From Candidatus Thiodiazotropha sp. (ex Codakia rugifera) (GTDB lineage: Bacteria; Pseudomonadota; Gammaproteobacteria; Chromatiales; Chromatiaceae): a stretch of DNA of 64,000 nucleotides. The notes under the pieces are model-generated. The model made no database searches. It was not told the origin of the DNA and saw only the letters and a program-made list of their open reading frames with translations. The stretch is taken from positions 558,001 to 622,000 of the forward strand of contig JAHXHN010000003.1 of assembly GCA_025656675.1 (NCBI GenBank), read 5' to 3'. The position numbers and the translations under genes were made by a program. Each line of letters starts with the position of its first letter. Within the stretch, counting starts at the first letter, position 1. Of the stretch, positions 45,975 to 55,534 are shown piece after piece.

Positions 45975-47241
45975 TCATTCCTCCGAAGGCCATTGCCAGG
46001 TACTCCTCATCGTGTCCTTCCCCCATTGACTCCGTCATGTCCACAGCCTGCCTGACCAATGTATCGGCATGTGCTATCTGAATATCCTCCGGAACCCGTT
46101 GACCGTCGGTTACGAAAGCCAGGGGCAGTCTGGCTTCTACAAGGGAAGAAACGACGCCACCGAGAGAGGCGGTTTCATCCATCTTGGTCAAGATGGCACC
46201 CATCGGCTTTACGATGCTGAAGGAACGGATCGCATGACTCAATGCAGAGCGTTGCGTGGTAGCAGAGAGTGTCAGTAGTGACTTCACCGGATGATTGCCG
46301 TTGTTCAACAGCGCCAAACGTTCGGTCAGTTTGAGATCTCTCTGACCCATCCCCGCGGTATCGATAAGTACCAGTCGCTTCTCCGTGAAGGCATGCAGTG
46401 CATTACTGAGCTCCTCAGGGTTGGATACGCTACGAACCGGCACATCCAGAATACGTCCATAATTTTGAAGTTGCTCTTGAGCACCGATGCGATAACTGTC
46501 TGCTGAGATCAGTGCCAGATGGCGATTACCATGACGCAGGCAAAATCTGGCGGCCAATTTGGCAATTGTAGTGGTCTTGCCAACGCCAGTCGGACCCACT
46601 AAAGCCAGAATGCCACCTTGATCGAGAAGATCTTTTTTGACAGTAGGGATTTCATTGATTAGTTGCGTCACTGCCTGACGCCAAGCCTGCTCCGGGGTTT
46701 CCGCATCTTCTACCCGGTAGGCCAGCTCTTTGCAGTGACTCGCATCCAATCCCAATCCCATCAGACGGCGCATGAGGTCTTGAGTCTGTGGACGGCGATG
46801 GCCAAGATCTCGCCAAGTAAGCTCGGAAAGCTCATTCTCCATCATGCGACGCAGTGCCTGCATTTCCCGGCGCATCTCTCTCAGAACCGGGTCTTGACTC
46901 CACTCTACGCGAGGCTGCTCCTGTCTGTGGTCTGGATTGGATTGCGTATTGTCGGGGGCTGGTTTAGGTAACTCATCGACAGCATCCTGCATCGTTGCAT
47001 AGGGTGCTTTGATTGCAGGTGAATGGCTTGGTCTATTGTTTGACGGAGGCGGGGATTGAGTCTCAATGGAGGTGGGCTGTGTGCTGTTAAAGGCAGACTC
47101 ATCGTAATCCACTGCCGCCACCAATTCGACCCCACCCTGTACACTCTTATTGGAGAGTATAACGGCGTCCGCACCCAGGGCCTCGCGTACATGGCGTAGT
47201 GCCTGTCGCATATCAGAGGCAAAAAAACGTCGTATCTTCAT
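45955..47241 (-). CDS. flhF: Polar flagellum placement GTPase FlhF
   Basis: An SRP-type GTPase that brings the first flagellar proteins to the pole. Seen: 428 residues with an N-terminal B-domain start (MKIRRFFASDMRQALRHVRE), a variable Pro/Gln/Ser-rich linker (about 60-130), an N-domain and a G-domain with the P-loop LVGPTGVGKTTTIAKLAARF, the DTAGMGQRD motif and TKMDETASLGG. A sigma-54 promoter lies 146-161 bp upstream. It is the first gene of the flhF-fleN-fliA unit. Confidence 0.96.
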   Translation of the reverse strand: MKIRRFFASDMRQALRHVREALGADAVILSNKSVQGGVELVAAVDYDESAFNSTQPTSIETQSPPPSNNRPSHSPAIKAPYATMQDAVDELPKPAPDNTQSNPDHRQEQPRVEWSQDPVLREMRREMQALRRMMENELSELTWRDLGHRRPQTQDLMRRLMGLGLDASHCKELAYRVEDAETPEQAWRQAVTQLINEIPTVKKDLLDQGGILALVGPTGVGKTTTIAKLAARFCLRHGNRHLALISADSYRIGAQEQLQNYGRILDVPVRSVSNPEELSNALHAFTEKRLVLIDTAGMGQRDLKLTERLALLNNGNHPVKSLLTLSATTQRSALSHAIRSFSIVKPMGAILTKMDETASLGGVVSSLVEARLPLAFVTDGQRVPEDIQIAHADTLVRQAVDMTESMGEGHDEEYLAMAFGGMSEHAHV

Positions 47242-47841
47242 AGTCCACGATCCCCGGCGATCGCCCGGGATTGAGCTAGCGCCTATCAGCCTTCATGTCT
47301 ACTCTCCAGCTTGGGCGTTACTTTGCCGGTCTCAACCAGCGCTACACCTGAGCCTGTCGCCTCCTTCAGAGGTCTGAAACATACTCTGCAATAACCGTTC
47401 CAATCTTGATATTCGCACGGATAATGCAATTAGTTATTTATTTTCAATAAGTTGCGGATAAATACAGTGAGATGGCGCAACCTTGACTGTGACCGTCAAA
47501 ACGTCGGTCTCTTGACTCCCAGCTTCAGCTCCGCCAAGGTTCCGGCGTAAGAGGTACATAGAGGATAGTGGGGTTGCCGTGCACGCTTTACTCATATGTC
47601 CAGGTTCGAATTCAGCGTCAGGCGGGGCATGTGTCTCAAGGCGGAGGAGATAGAGTAGGACCCGATGCAAGGCATCAGATGCCAACAACAGGGTTAATAA
47701 CAGAGGGTATCCCGTGTCGCTCCAGAAACAGCAGTGCTCATCATTCCAACACTCACGGGGAATCAGTGAGTCGCTAAATGTCCTGGATACCGGTATTCGT
47801 CAGGATTAAGTGAATCAGAATAGTTATTTGCTTCTGAGCGA
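47242..47841. other. Intergenic region between flhA and flhF
   Basis: 600 bp, unusually long for this dense block. It holds the sigma-54 promoter of flhF (47387-47402). The remaining 430 bp next to flhA have no gene or recognised RNA on either strand. Small dyads such as actcacggggaatcagtgagt (near 47750) are present. The short frames here have no credible composition. Confidence 0.55.
47387..47402 (-). promoter_or_regulatory. Sigma-54 promoter of flhF
   Basis: Minus-strand TGGAACGGTTATTGCA: the GG and GC pairs are ten bases apart, matching TGGCAC-N5-TTGC with one change in the first half. It would start transcription about 135 bases before the flhF ATG. Confidence 0.72.
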
Positions 47842-49932
47842 TCACATCTCTCCGGCATTGCCACCAATCGTGGAAATGACTTTGATCTGACGGTTATCCG
47901 GTATTTCGTTATAGGAGAGGATATGCATACCCGGTGCGGCATGTTTCGCGAATCTGGCCATCCAGGGTCTGATGGGCGCCGCTACCAGGAGTACGCTCTC
48001 CTGTCCCTGGGCTTCCATCGCAGTACTGGTCTCAGCCAGTGCATTCTGTAGTCGCTCTGCCAATCCCGGTTCGAAACCCGCCTGTCCCTCTTCCGAGGCC
48101 TGCAAGGTTCTTTGTAATAACTGCTCCAGTGTCGGATCAAGCACCGCCACAGGAATCTCTTCAGTGGTTCCGATCAGTTGCTGCACAATCCCCCGGGAGA
48201 GAGCAACCCTGACTGATGCCGTCAAAGCACCAGGATCTTGGGTTCTGTGAGCCTGCTCCGCCAGGGTTTCAGCGATGGTACGAAAATCGCGGACCGGTAC
48301 ATGTTCGGCCAACAAGTTCTGCAGTATCTTTGTCACTACGCTTAATGAGAGAGTCTTGGGTACCAGGTCTTCAACCAGTTTGGGTGCACTTCTGGCCAGC
48401 ATATCGAACAACTGCTGTGTCTCCTCATGGCCTAAAAGTTCGTTGGATTGGGTTTGCAGCATCTCGCTCAGATGGGTTGCCACTACGGTGCTGGCATCCA
48501 CTACTGTGTAGCCCAATGTCTGAGCATGATCCTTCTGTTCAGGATCGATCCAAACAGCATCAAGGCCAAAGGTCGGATCCTTCGTGGCCGCTCCCTGTAG
48601 CTCGCCGAACACTTGTCCCGGATTGATCGCCAACTCCCGGTCAGGAAATATATCCGCTTGCGCCATAGCAACGCCGTTGACCGAGATCCTATAGCTGTTT
48701 GGGTTCAGATCCAGGTTGTCACGAATATGAACCGAAGGAATAAGAAATCCTAACTCTTGTGAAAGCTTGCGTCTGACACCTTTAATACGGTTCATCAGCT
48801 GCCCACCCTGATTTCGATCCACCAGTGGAATCAAACGATACCCCACTTCAAGCCCGATAAGATCAACCGGCTGAACATCTTCCCAACTCAGATCACGCTG
48901 TTCCGGTTGTTCGGCCAGTTCTTCGATGACCGGTGCTTCTGCCGGTTTCATTTGCCGTTGCCAGATCATCCAGGCCCCTGCTGCTGCCGCTGCTGCAAGT
49001 GTAAGGAAAGCGAAGTTAGGCATACCGGGAATAATACCCATCAGAAACAGTACTGCTGCAGCGACAGCCAATGCTCTGGGACTGGTGAATAGCTGGCTGA
49101 TTATCTGCCCGCCAACATCCTGTGTACTGGCTACCCGGGTGACGATAATCGCTGCGGATGTAGAGAGGAGTAAAGATGGGATTTGTGCGACCAAACCATC
49201 ACCGATGGTTAACAGCACATAGTTCTGCAATGCAGTCGAAAAATCGAGATTGTGCTGGGCCATGCCAATCGAGAGGCCACCAATGATATTGATGAAGAGT
49301 ATCAGAATGCCTGCAATGGCATCGCCACGAACAAACTTGCTTGCGCCATCCATAGCACCATAAAAATCCGCTTCACGGGAGACCTCTTCACGACGGGTCC
49401 GTGCCTCATCCTGATCGATGAGGCCCGAATTGAGATCGGCATCGATAGCCATTTGCTTACCCGGCATCGCATCCAATGTAAAGCGGGCACTGACTTCAGA
49501 AACACGTCCCGCACCCTTGGTTACCACCACGAAATTAATGATCACCAGGATAAGAAAAACCACCAGACCTACAGCGTAGTTGCCCCCGATGACGAAGGCG
49601 CCAAACGCTTCAATTACCTTTCCCGCCGCATCCCCACCGGTATGACCTTCCAGTAATACCACACGGGTAGAAGCCACATTGAGCGCAAGACGCAGCAAGG
49701 TCGCGATTAACAACAGACTGGGAAAAACGGAAAATTCGAGTGGCTTGCGGGTATAGACGACAACCAGCATAACAACCAGAGCGAGTGTGATATTGAAGGT
49801 AAAGAACATATCCAGTGCGATCGGCGGCAGTGGAATCACCACCATCGTCAACAGCATCATCAACACCAGCGGCGCACCTAGGCCACGTGCCCCTACCTGC
49901 TTTACATTGTCGAGAATTGCTGTGGCATCCAT
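47842..49932 (-). CDS. flhA: Flagellar export gate protein FlhA
   Basis: 696 residues from the ATG at 49932 (MDATAILDNVKQVGARG). An upstream open extension to 50037 only translates repeats (the FNSKLKTQNSKL pattern) and is not part of the protein. Eight hydrophobic segments fill the first 330 residues; the FHIPEP-family signature region contains RFTLDAMPGKQMAIDADLNSG. The cytoplasmic chaperone-docking domain follows. It forms the nonameric export gate with FlhB. Unlike in many relatives it is separated from flhB (155 bp with repeats) and from flhF (600 bp). The start has no good ribosome-binding site. Confidence 0.96.
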   Translation of the reverse strand: MDATAILDNVKQVGARGLGAPLVLMMLLTMVVIPLPPIALDMFFTFNITLALVVMLVVVYTRKPLEFSVFPSLLLIATLLRLALNVASTRVVLLEGHTGGDAAGKVIEAFGAFVIGGNYAVGLVVFLILVIINFVVVTKGAGRVSEVSARFTLDAMPGKQMAIDADLNSGLIDQDEARTRREEVSREADFYGAMDGASKFVRGDAIAGILILFINIIGGLSIGMAQHNLDFSTALQNYVLLTIGDGLVAQIPSLLLSTSAAIIVTRVASTQDVGGQIISQLFTSPRALAVAAAVLFLMGIIPGMPNFAFLTLAAAAAAGAWMIWQRQMKPAEAPVIEELAEQPEQRDLSWEDVQPVDLIGLEVGYRLIPLVDRNQGGQLMNRIKGVRRKLSQELGFLIPSVHIRDNLDLNPNSYRISVNGVAMAQADIFPDRELAINPGQVFGELQGAATKDPTFGLDAVWIDPEQKDHAQTLGYTVVDASTVVATHLSEMLQTQSNELLGHEETQQLFDMLARSAPKLVEDLVPKTLSLSVVTKILQNLLAEHVPVRDFRTIAETLAEQAHRTQDPGALTASVRVALSRGIVQQLIGTTEEIPVAVLDPTLEQLLQRTLQASEEGQAGFEPGLAERLQNALAETSTAMEAQGQESVLLVAAPIRPWMARFAKHAAPGMHILSYNEIPDNRQIKVISTIGGNAGEM

Positions 49933-49949
49933 TGTTATTACTCGAAAAA

Positions 49950-50082
49950 GTTTTGAGTTTTGAGTTTTGAGTTTTGAGTTGAATGAGTGCACTCCATGCA
50001 CGACCTGTTTAGAGGTCCTAATACAAAGCATGAGCAAAGCGTATACATAAACTCAAAACTCATAACTAACAACTCAAAACTC
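49950..50082. repeat. Inverted pair of heptamer arrays between flhA and flhB
   Basis: Left arm: four perfect copies of gttttga at 49950-49977, then gtt. Right arm: aaactcaaaactc at 50049-50061 and aactcaaaactc at 50071-50082, the reverse complement of the left unit. The two arms enclose about 70 bp of unrelated sequence. The element fills almost the whole flhA-flhB gap, ending five bases from the flhB stop. Similar units have been described in cyanobacteria as heptameric STRR repeats. Confidence 0.9.
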
Positions 50083-50087
50083 TATAG

Positions 50088-51221
50088 TTAATCATGCTGA
50101 TACTCCTCCGGAACCGGTAAATCATCCGGCAGCTCAGGATACTCTCCACCCTCAGTCCGGTAGGCGCGCAGTTGAAAGACATAAGCCAACAAACGGGCTA
50201 CTGCGAGGTAAAGACCAGCTGGAATAAATGCATTCAGTTCTGTATGGAAATAGATTGCCCGTGCAAGCATTGGAGACTCAACAACCGGTACTTTGGCCTC
50301 GCCACCTACTTTTCGGATATTCATAGCGACCAGGTCAGCACCCTTAGCCAATAGTTTTGGCGCATGCATCTTCTGTGGATCATATTTCAGTGCAACAGCA
50401 AAGTGGGTCGGGTTTGTAACAATCACATCGGCCTTGGGTACCTCTTGCATCATCCGTTTCTGCGCCATCTCACGCTGCAGCTGGCGAATACGGCTCTTTA
50501 CCTCAGGTTTACCGTCGGTCTCCTTCATCTCGTCCCGTACTTCCTGGCGAGTCATCTTCAGCTGACGTTTATGATCCCAAAGCTGGAAAGGCACATCGAT
50601 GGCCGCTATCAGAATCAGTGTTGCGGTCATCAAGATCACCGACCCACCGATCATCCCGTTCAAACGCTCAAGTGCCTGGGCGATCTCCATCCCGTGTAGT
50701 GCTAGAAACTTCTCCATAGAAGTCCATAATAAAAGAACGGTGGTTCCACCGATAAAAATAAACTTTGCCAACGCCTTCAGCATTTCAACCAAACCACGTG
50801 GGGAGAAGATACGCTTCATACCCTTCAATGGACTCAATTTGCTTAGTTTCGGCGCCATTGCCTCAGCGCTGATAGAGAAGCCACCCAAGGCGACTGAACT
50901 GATGATTGCAGCAATGATTACCAGTAGAAAAAAAGGTACAAGTGCCAACAAAACCTGGCCTAGTCCGACTCCCAGTTGCATTCCCATGGTAGCGGTATCG
51001 AAGATCTGTTCTCTGGTCAGAACAAAGCTCTGGCTCATCATATCTGAAAGACTGCTGCCGATGGTATGACTCATCATTACCAGTGCAACCACGCCTATCA
51101 TGGTCACTGCCATACTATTCAACTCTTTTGAGCGAGGTACCTGTCCTTTGCGCTTCGCGTCAAGAAGTCGTTTCGACGAGGGTTGTTCTGTTTTTTCCTG
51201 ACCGTTGTCATTCTCAGCCAT
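50088..51221 (-). CDS. flhB: Flagellar export switch protein FlhB
   Basis: 377 residues: the short N-terminal region EKTEQPSSKRLLDAKRKGQV, four transmembrane helices between about 33 and 210, and a cytoplasmic domain with the self-cleavage motif NPTH at 270-273 (VTNPTHFAVALKY). Cleavage there switches export from rod/hook to filament proteins. It starts three bases after the fliR stop, closing the fliLMNOPQR-flhB run. All key residues are present. Confidence 0.97.
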   Translation of the reverse strand: MAENDNGQEKTEQPSSKRLLDAKRKGQVPRSKELNSMAVTMIGVVALVMMSHTIGSSLSDMMSQSFVLTREQIFDTATMGMQLGVGLGQVLLALVPFFLLVIIAAIISSVALGGFSISAEAMAPKLSKLSPLKGMKRIFSPRGLVEMLKALAKFIFIGGTTVLLLWTSMEKFLALHGMEIAQALERLNGMIGGSVILMTATLILIAAIDVPFQLWDHKRQLKMTRQEVRDEMKETDGKPEVKSRIRQLQREMAQKRMMQEVPKADVIVTNPTHFAVALKYDPQKMHAPKLLAKGADLVAMNIRKVGGEAKVPVVESPMLARAIYFHTELNAFIPAGLYLAVARLLAYVFQLRAYRTEGGEYPELPDDLPVPEEYQHD

Positions 51222-51224
51222 GAC

Positions 51225-52004
51225 TTACCTCGTCACTCGCAGGCTCTGCATCAGATGCTGGAAGGCTTCATCCAATAGCTCATTAAAGACAGTGAAGACA
51301 TTTGGCAGGGTTACCCAGATCAATACAAATCCAAGCAACATGGTGATAGGAAATCCAATTGAGAAGATATTCAGCTGAGGTGCAGCTCGCATCACCACCC
51401 CCATCCCCATGTTGACCATTAACATGGCACCAACAATCGGTAGTGCGATCAGTAAACCTCCGGCAAATAAACGGCTACCCCAGGCAACCAGTTCAAGTAA
51501 CCCATTTCGAGACAGGCCATCTGTTGCTACCGGCATGGTGACAAAACTATCCACCACCAGTTCAATCGACAGCAGATGGCCATTAAAAATCAGGAAAAGC
51601 AAAGTCGCGAGAATCAGATAGAATTGAGCCACCACGGGCACCTGGACACCGTTGGTCGGATCAACCATCGATGCAAAACCCAGTCCCATGCTATAAGCGA
51701 TCACTTGACCGCCAAAAACAAGCGCACCGAATACCATTTGCAGAATGAATCCCATCATCACGCCAATCAGTATCTGCTGTAACATGATGATGAAACCGGT
51801 GTGACTCAAAACATCGGCCGGTGGCAGCTGGGGTAGGTTCGGCGCTATCAGTAAGGTAATCAGCAGCATCATAAAGAGTCGCAACCGTACCGGCACCTGG
51901 CGTGAACTGAACAGTGGAGCGGACAGCAGCATGGCGCTGATACGCACCATCGGCCAAAGATAGGCCGCTAGCCAGATGTTGAGCTGCGCTTCGTTGAAGA
52001 TCAT
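51225..52004 (-). CDS. fliR: Flagellar export protein FliR
   Basis: 259 residues with about six transmembrane segments; starts AQLNIWLAAYLWPMVRISAM and has the FliR-typical stretch SMGLGFASMVDPTNGVQVPV. A core subunit of the FliPQR export channel. It lies 45 bp after fliQ and three bases before flhB. Normal length and no oddities. Confidence 0.95.
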   Translation of the reverse strand: MIFNEAQLNIWLAAYLWPMVRISAMLLSAPLFSSRQVPVRLRLFMMLLITLLIAPNLPQLPPADVLSHTGFIIMLQQILIGVMMGFILQMVFGALVFGGQVIAYSMGLGFASMVDPTNGVQVPVVAQFYLILATLLFLIFNGHLLSIELVVDSFVTMPVATDGLSRNGLLELVAWGSRLFAGGLLIALPIVGAMLMVNMGMGVVMRAAPQLNIFSIGFPITMLLGFVLIWVTLPNVFTVFNELLDEAFQHLMQSLRVTR

Positions 52005-52049
52005 GACGTTTCTGTATCGGCCTCATTATCTTGATGCAACGACAAGGTG

Positions 52050-52319
52050 CTAAAAAATCAATTCCGGAATACTCTCGATCAAATTCATCGAGAAGTTCAT
52101 CAGCAGTTGCAACATCCAGTTGCCAGCGAACATCAACACCAATCCCACTACTACCAGCTTGGGGATGAATGTCAGGGTCATTTCATTGATTTGGGTAGCT
52201 GCCTGGAACATGGCAATAATCAGACCCACAGCCAGGGCAGGCAGTAACACCAGACCGGCTAATATGCCAATCACTTCAAGGGTGTTCTGGCCGATAGACA
52301 TCACTGTATCCGGACTCAT
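52050..52319 (-). CDS. fliQ: Flagellar export protein FliQ
   Basis: 89 residues with two transmembrane hairpin helices (TLEVIGILAGLVLLPALAVG and PKLVVVGLVLMFAGNWMLQL), the normal size. The family segment MFQAATQINEMTLTFIPKL is intact. Four copies surround FliP/FliR in the export channel. It starts 15 bases after fliP. Confidence 0.96.
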   Translation of the reverse strand: MSPDTVMSIGQNTLEVIGILAGLVLLPALAVGLIIAMFQAATQINEMTLTFIPKLVVVGLVLMFAGNWMLQLLMNFSMNLIESIPELIF

Positions 52320-52334
52320 GCTCCCTCCTCCCGG

Positions 52335-53069
52335 CTATAGCTGGAAACTCGACGCCAGGGTGCCGAACACCAGCGCCCAACCATCAATCAATACAAACAA
52401 CATAATCTTGAACGGCAAGGAAATAATCATCGGTGAAAGCATCATCATGCCCATCGACATCAGGATGCTGGCCACCACTATGTCGATAATCAGAAACGGA
52501 ATGAATAGTAGAAATCCAATTTGAAAACCGGTCTTCAATTCACTGGTCGCAAAAGAGGGCAACAACAGGGTAAAGGGAACATCGTCCGGTTGTTCCAATT
52601 CAGCGAAATCACCGATCCGAGCAAACAAGGCAAGATCATCTTCACGGGTCTGTGCCATCATGAATGATTTAATCGGTTCGGCTGCTGCCTGCAGTGCCTG
52701 CATGCTATCCATCTCTTCCGCAAGATAGGGTTGCAGTGCCACCTGATTCACTTCGGTAAAGACTGGCATCATGATAAACAGGGTAAGAAACAGCGCCAGT
52801 CCGACTAATATCTGATTCGAGGGTGTATTTTGAGTACCTAACGCCTGCCTGAGTATCGCCAACACGATGATGATACGGGCGAATGAGGTCATCATCATCA
52901 ATGCTCCCGGAAGCAGTGATAACGCCGTCATGAAGAGTAGGATCTGGATAGTCAGCGTATAAGTCTGGCCACCTTCACCATCGGGAGCGACGCTGAATGC
53001 ATCCACTCCCGGTGCAGCCTGCAGCAGGCTGGTGCAAAGCAGACCGAATATTAGTAACCATCCCCTCAT
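52335..53069 (-). CDS. fliP: Flagellar export protein FliP
   Basis: 244 residues: a signal peptide (to about residue 19), then four transmembrane helices. Conserved segments are [40 protein letters not shown] and [20 protein letters not shown]. Five copies form the export channel with FliQ and FliR. It overlaps fliO by four bases. Typical in length and sequence. Confidence 0.97.
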   Translation of the reverse strand: MRGWLLIFGLLCTSLLQAAPGVDAFSVAPDGEGGQTYTLTIQILLFMTALSLLPGALMMMTSFARIIIVLAILRQALGTQNTPSNQILVGLALFLTLFIMMPVFTEVNQVALQPYLAEEMDSMQALQAAAEPIKSFMMAQTREDDLALFARIGDFAELEQPDDVPFTLLLPSFATSELKTGFQIGFLLFIPFLIIDIVVASILMSMGMMMLSPMIISLPFKIMLFVLIDGWALVFGTLASSFQL

Positions 53070-53488
53070 GATCGACTCTCTTGGTCATCATGAGGGATCT
53101 GATGCTTGTCTTGTTCCCTATCCAACTGAGTACGAAAGCTCTGTTGGGACTGTTGTAGAACATGTAGTGTACGAATCTGACCGGGAGCCACACCCAAAAG
53201 CAGCCGCGTATTTTCCACTTCCACCACAACAACCTTTTCTCTGGTACCGATTGAAGTGCCTCCCACTACCCTCACCATGCCTTTACCGCCCATGGGTAAT
53301 TGGCCATATCGTTTGAACAGCCAGGCACCACCGACGATCAGTGCCAACACCAGCAGTAAGCCGCCTGCCGTGTTTAAAAGGCTCTCTGTTCCCAATGGCG
53401 CAATCTTGACTCCCACCGGCTTCTCAACCGATTCGGCTGACAGCAATGTCTGGCTGAAGAACAACATGATGAGGGGCCAACGGGACAT
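53066..53488 (-). CDS. fliO: Flagellar biosynthesis protein FliO
   Basis: 140 residues: a short signal-like start ([18 protein letters not shown]), one transmembrane helix ([20 protein letters not shown]) and a cytoplasmic beta-rich FliO domain ([20 protein letters not shown], then [18 protein letters not shown]). It chaperones FliP during channel assembly. It shares one base with the fliN stop and four with the fliP start. Family sequences are weakly conserved, but position and layout make the call secure. Confidence 0.92.
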   Translation of the reverse strand: MSRWPLIMLFFSQTLLSAESVEKPVGVKIAPLGTESLLNTAGGLLLVLALIVGGAWLFKRYGQLPMGGKGMVRVVGGTSIGTREKVVVVEVENTRLLLGVAPGQIRTLHVLQQSQQSFRTQLDREQDKHQIPHDDQESRS

Positions 53489-53892
53489 CAGCTGAGCCTC
53501 TTTACCCGCTCTGACGGACTGATGATATCGGTGAGACGCAAGCCGAATTTCTCATTGACGACCACAACCTCTCCCTGGGCAATCAGGGTGCCATTTACCA
53601 AGACATCCATGGGCTCACCTGCCAACCGATCCAACTCGACGACAGATCCCTGGTTCAATTGCAGCAGATTGCGAATATTGATCTTGGTGCGACCGATCTC
53701 CATTGAGATGGTGACTGGCACATCAAGAATTGAATCCATATTGACCGCATCGTTGCCGGACTCATCCCGCAACTCATCAAAAGTTGCAGCAGAAGCCTCG
53801 TCTCCTCCCTCTGTATCGGCTTGTTCACCTAACGCGGAGGCCCACTCGTCGGCTAATGCTTCATTTGGATCTGTTACTTTCTCTTCACTCAT
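53488..53892 (-). CDS. fliN: Flagellar C-ring switch protein FliN
   Basis: 134 residues: an acidic, Ala/Glu-rich first 50 residues, then a SpoA domain (VPVTISMEIGRTKINIRNLL, DRLAGEPMDVLVNGTLIAQG, VVVNEKFGLRLTDIISP). It forms the lower C-ring, binds CheY-P together with FliM, and docks export substrates. It is 66 bp after fliM and overlaps fliO by one base. Confidence 0.97.
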   Translation of the reverse strand: MSEEKVTDPNEALADEWASALGEQADTEGGDEASAATFDELRDESGNDAVNMDSILDVPVTISMEIGRTKINIRNLLQLNQGSVVELDRLAGEPMDVLVNGTLIAQGEVVVVNEKFGLRLTDIISPSERVKRLS

Positions 53893-53958
53893 CTTTATGC
53901 CCTCTTGGGGAATATTTACAAGGCTGACAACAGCAGCAAAGCTGTAGCCGGCACGCCC

Positions 53959-54999
53959 TCACGAATCACTTGAGGCCTGTTCGGTCATTTTCTCCATTTC
54001 AAGATAATCATGCAGACCCTTGCTTCGGTTGTGTTGAATCCACTTGTTTATCTTCAGGGCATAGTTCCCGTCTGAAACACCCAACTTGGCCGTGAAGACC
54101 GGTACATCAGAGGCCTCCACTTCAACCTCTTCCGGCATTTCAATGGGAATGATGTCGCCCTTCTGCAGACCAGCCAGTTGCTTGACGCTCATCTGCACTT
54201 CCGTCAAATTGCTACAGAGTTCGACCTTTGCTCCCATGATCTCCTCTTTCAGCGAACGCTCCCAACGTTCATCCCGTTCTCCACGATCGCTCTGTACGCC
54301 TGCATCCAACAACTCACGAATAGGCTCAAGCATGGAATAAGGCATGCAGATATGAAAATCTCCCCCACCACTCTCTAAATCCACGTGAAATGAGGTCACA
54401 ACAACAACCTCGGATGGACTGACGATATTGGCAAATTGAGGATTGACCTCCGAACCTGTGTATTCGAAGTTAACTTGGAAAACCGGTTTCCAGGCAGCAG
54501 CGAGATCATCAAATGCACGGGCCAGTAATAGTTGAACCACCCGGTTTTCAGTCGGTGTAAAGTCCCTGCCTTCGATCTTCGTATGGAAACGGCCCGAACC
54601 ACCAAAGTAGTTATCAACAACACTGAACACCAACTTGGGATCAATGACGAATAACCCTTTTCCCCGCAATGGGGGCACCCGGATCATATTCAGACTGGTA
54701 GGCACAAACAGGCTATGTACGAACTCTGAGAATTTTTGCATCTGTATCCCAGATACAGACAAATCAGCGGTACGCCGCAACATATTGAAAAGACTGGTGC
54801 GAAAAAGACGAGCAAAGCGCTCGTTAATCATCTCCAGGGTCGGCAGACGACCGCGAACTATCCGGTCTTGACTGGTAAAGTCGTATGAATTGACTCCTCC
54901 CGCATTAACCGCTTCCGATTCAGTGGCAACATCGCCATTATCGACTCCATGCAATAGGGCATCGATCTCTTCTTGTGAAAGTAAGTCGTTGGCACTCAT
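53959..54999 (-). CDS. fliM: Flagellar C-ring switch protein FliM
   Basis: 346 residues: the N-terminal CheY-P-binding peptide is recognisable (NDLLSQEEIDALLHGVD). The CheC-like middle domain (TLEMINERFARLFRTSLFNM) is intact, and the C-terminal SpoA domain runs to the end (QKGDIIPIEMPEEVEVEASD). It translates CheY-P binding into a change of rotation. It starts four bases after the fliL stop. Confidence 0.97.
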   Translation of the reverse strand: MSANDLLSQEEIDALLHGVDNGDVATESEAVNAGGVNSYDFTSQDRIVRGRLPTLEMINERFARLFRTSLFNMLRRTADLSVSGIQMQKFSEFVHSLFVPTSLNMIRVPPLRGKGLFVIDPKLVFSVVDNYFGGSGRFHTKIEGRDFTPTENRVVQLLLARAFDDLAAAWKPVFQVNFEYTGSEVNPQFANIVSPSEVVVVTSFHVDLESGGGDFHICMPYSMLEPIRELLDAGVQSDRGERDERWERSLKEEIMGAKVELCSNLTEVQMSVKQLAGLQKGDIIPIEMPEEVEVEASDVPVFTAKLGVSDGNYALKINKWIQHNRSKGLHDYLEMEKMTEQASSDS

Positions 55000-55003
55000 G
55001 ATT

Positions 55004-55519
55004 TTACTGCATCACAAAACTGGTGAAGTAGAGCGCATCCACCTCTCCCGGGCCTTCCAACTCCTTAACCACCCGATTGAGTTCCTGTAGCATTTCCGCT
55101 TGTAACGCTTCCTTGGTTTCACGCATCTTCAAGGACTTGGCATCTGTGGCAGAGATAAGATTCAATAAATTATGACGAATCATCGGATCATTGTGTTTGA
55201 TGAATTCAGCCAGTGGATCTGAAGTAACACGCACGCTCACGCCGATCTGAAGAAGACTCGGGCGGCCCGGTAAATTAACAACAAAGGGTGGTTTAAGGTC
55301 GATGTACTGGGCTGGTCCCTGTTCGGCAGCCGCCGCTTCTTCAGTCGCCGCCGCATCTTCCTCAACAACCTCTTCATCGTCTCCCATTAACAGAAAATAG
55401 GCTGCAACCCCACCACCAATCAGTAAAACTGCGACAATTGAAATGATGATGATGAGTTTTGATTTACCCGACTTCTCTTCACCCAGATCAAGCTCTTCAG
55501 CTGCTTGTTCATTTGCCAT
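55004..55519 (-). CDS. fliL: Flagellar stator-associated protein FliL
   Basis: 171 residues from the ATG at 55519, which has TGAGGAACC upstream; an in-frame ATG at 55534 lacks one. A charged cytoplasmic start, one transmembrane helix (IIIISIVAVLLIGGGVAAYF), an Ala/Glu-rich linker and the periplasmic FliL domain (PFVVNLPGRPSLLQIGVSVR, then LPLA-like DPLAEFIKHNDPMIRHNLLN). FliL rings surround and support stators. It is the first gene of the fliLMNOPQR-flhB operon, about 35 bases after a sigma-54 promoter. Confidence 0.95.
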   Translation of the reverse strand: MANEQAAEELDLGEEKSGKSKLIIIISIVAVLLIGGGVAAYFLLMGDDEEVVEEDAAATEEAAAAEQGPAQYIDLKPPFVVNLPGRPSLLQIGVSVRVTSDPLAEFIKHNDPMIRHNLLNLISATDAKSLKMRETKEALQAEMLQELNRVVKELEGPGEVDALYFTSFVMQ

Positions 55520-55534
55520 TATGTGGTTCCTCAA

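Noticed and set aside
49933..50037. N-terminal extension of FlhA (MLMLCIRTSK and on)
   Set aside because: It translates the heptamer array into an SKLKTQNSKL pattern; the conserved FlhA start is the Met at 49932.
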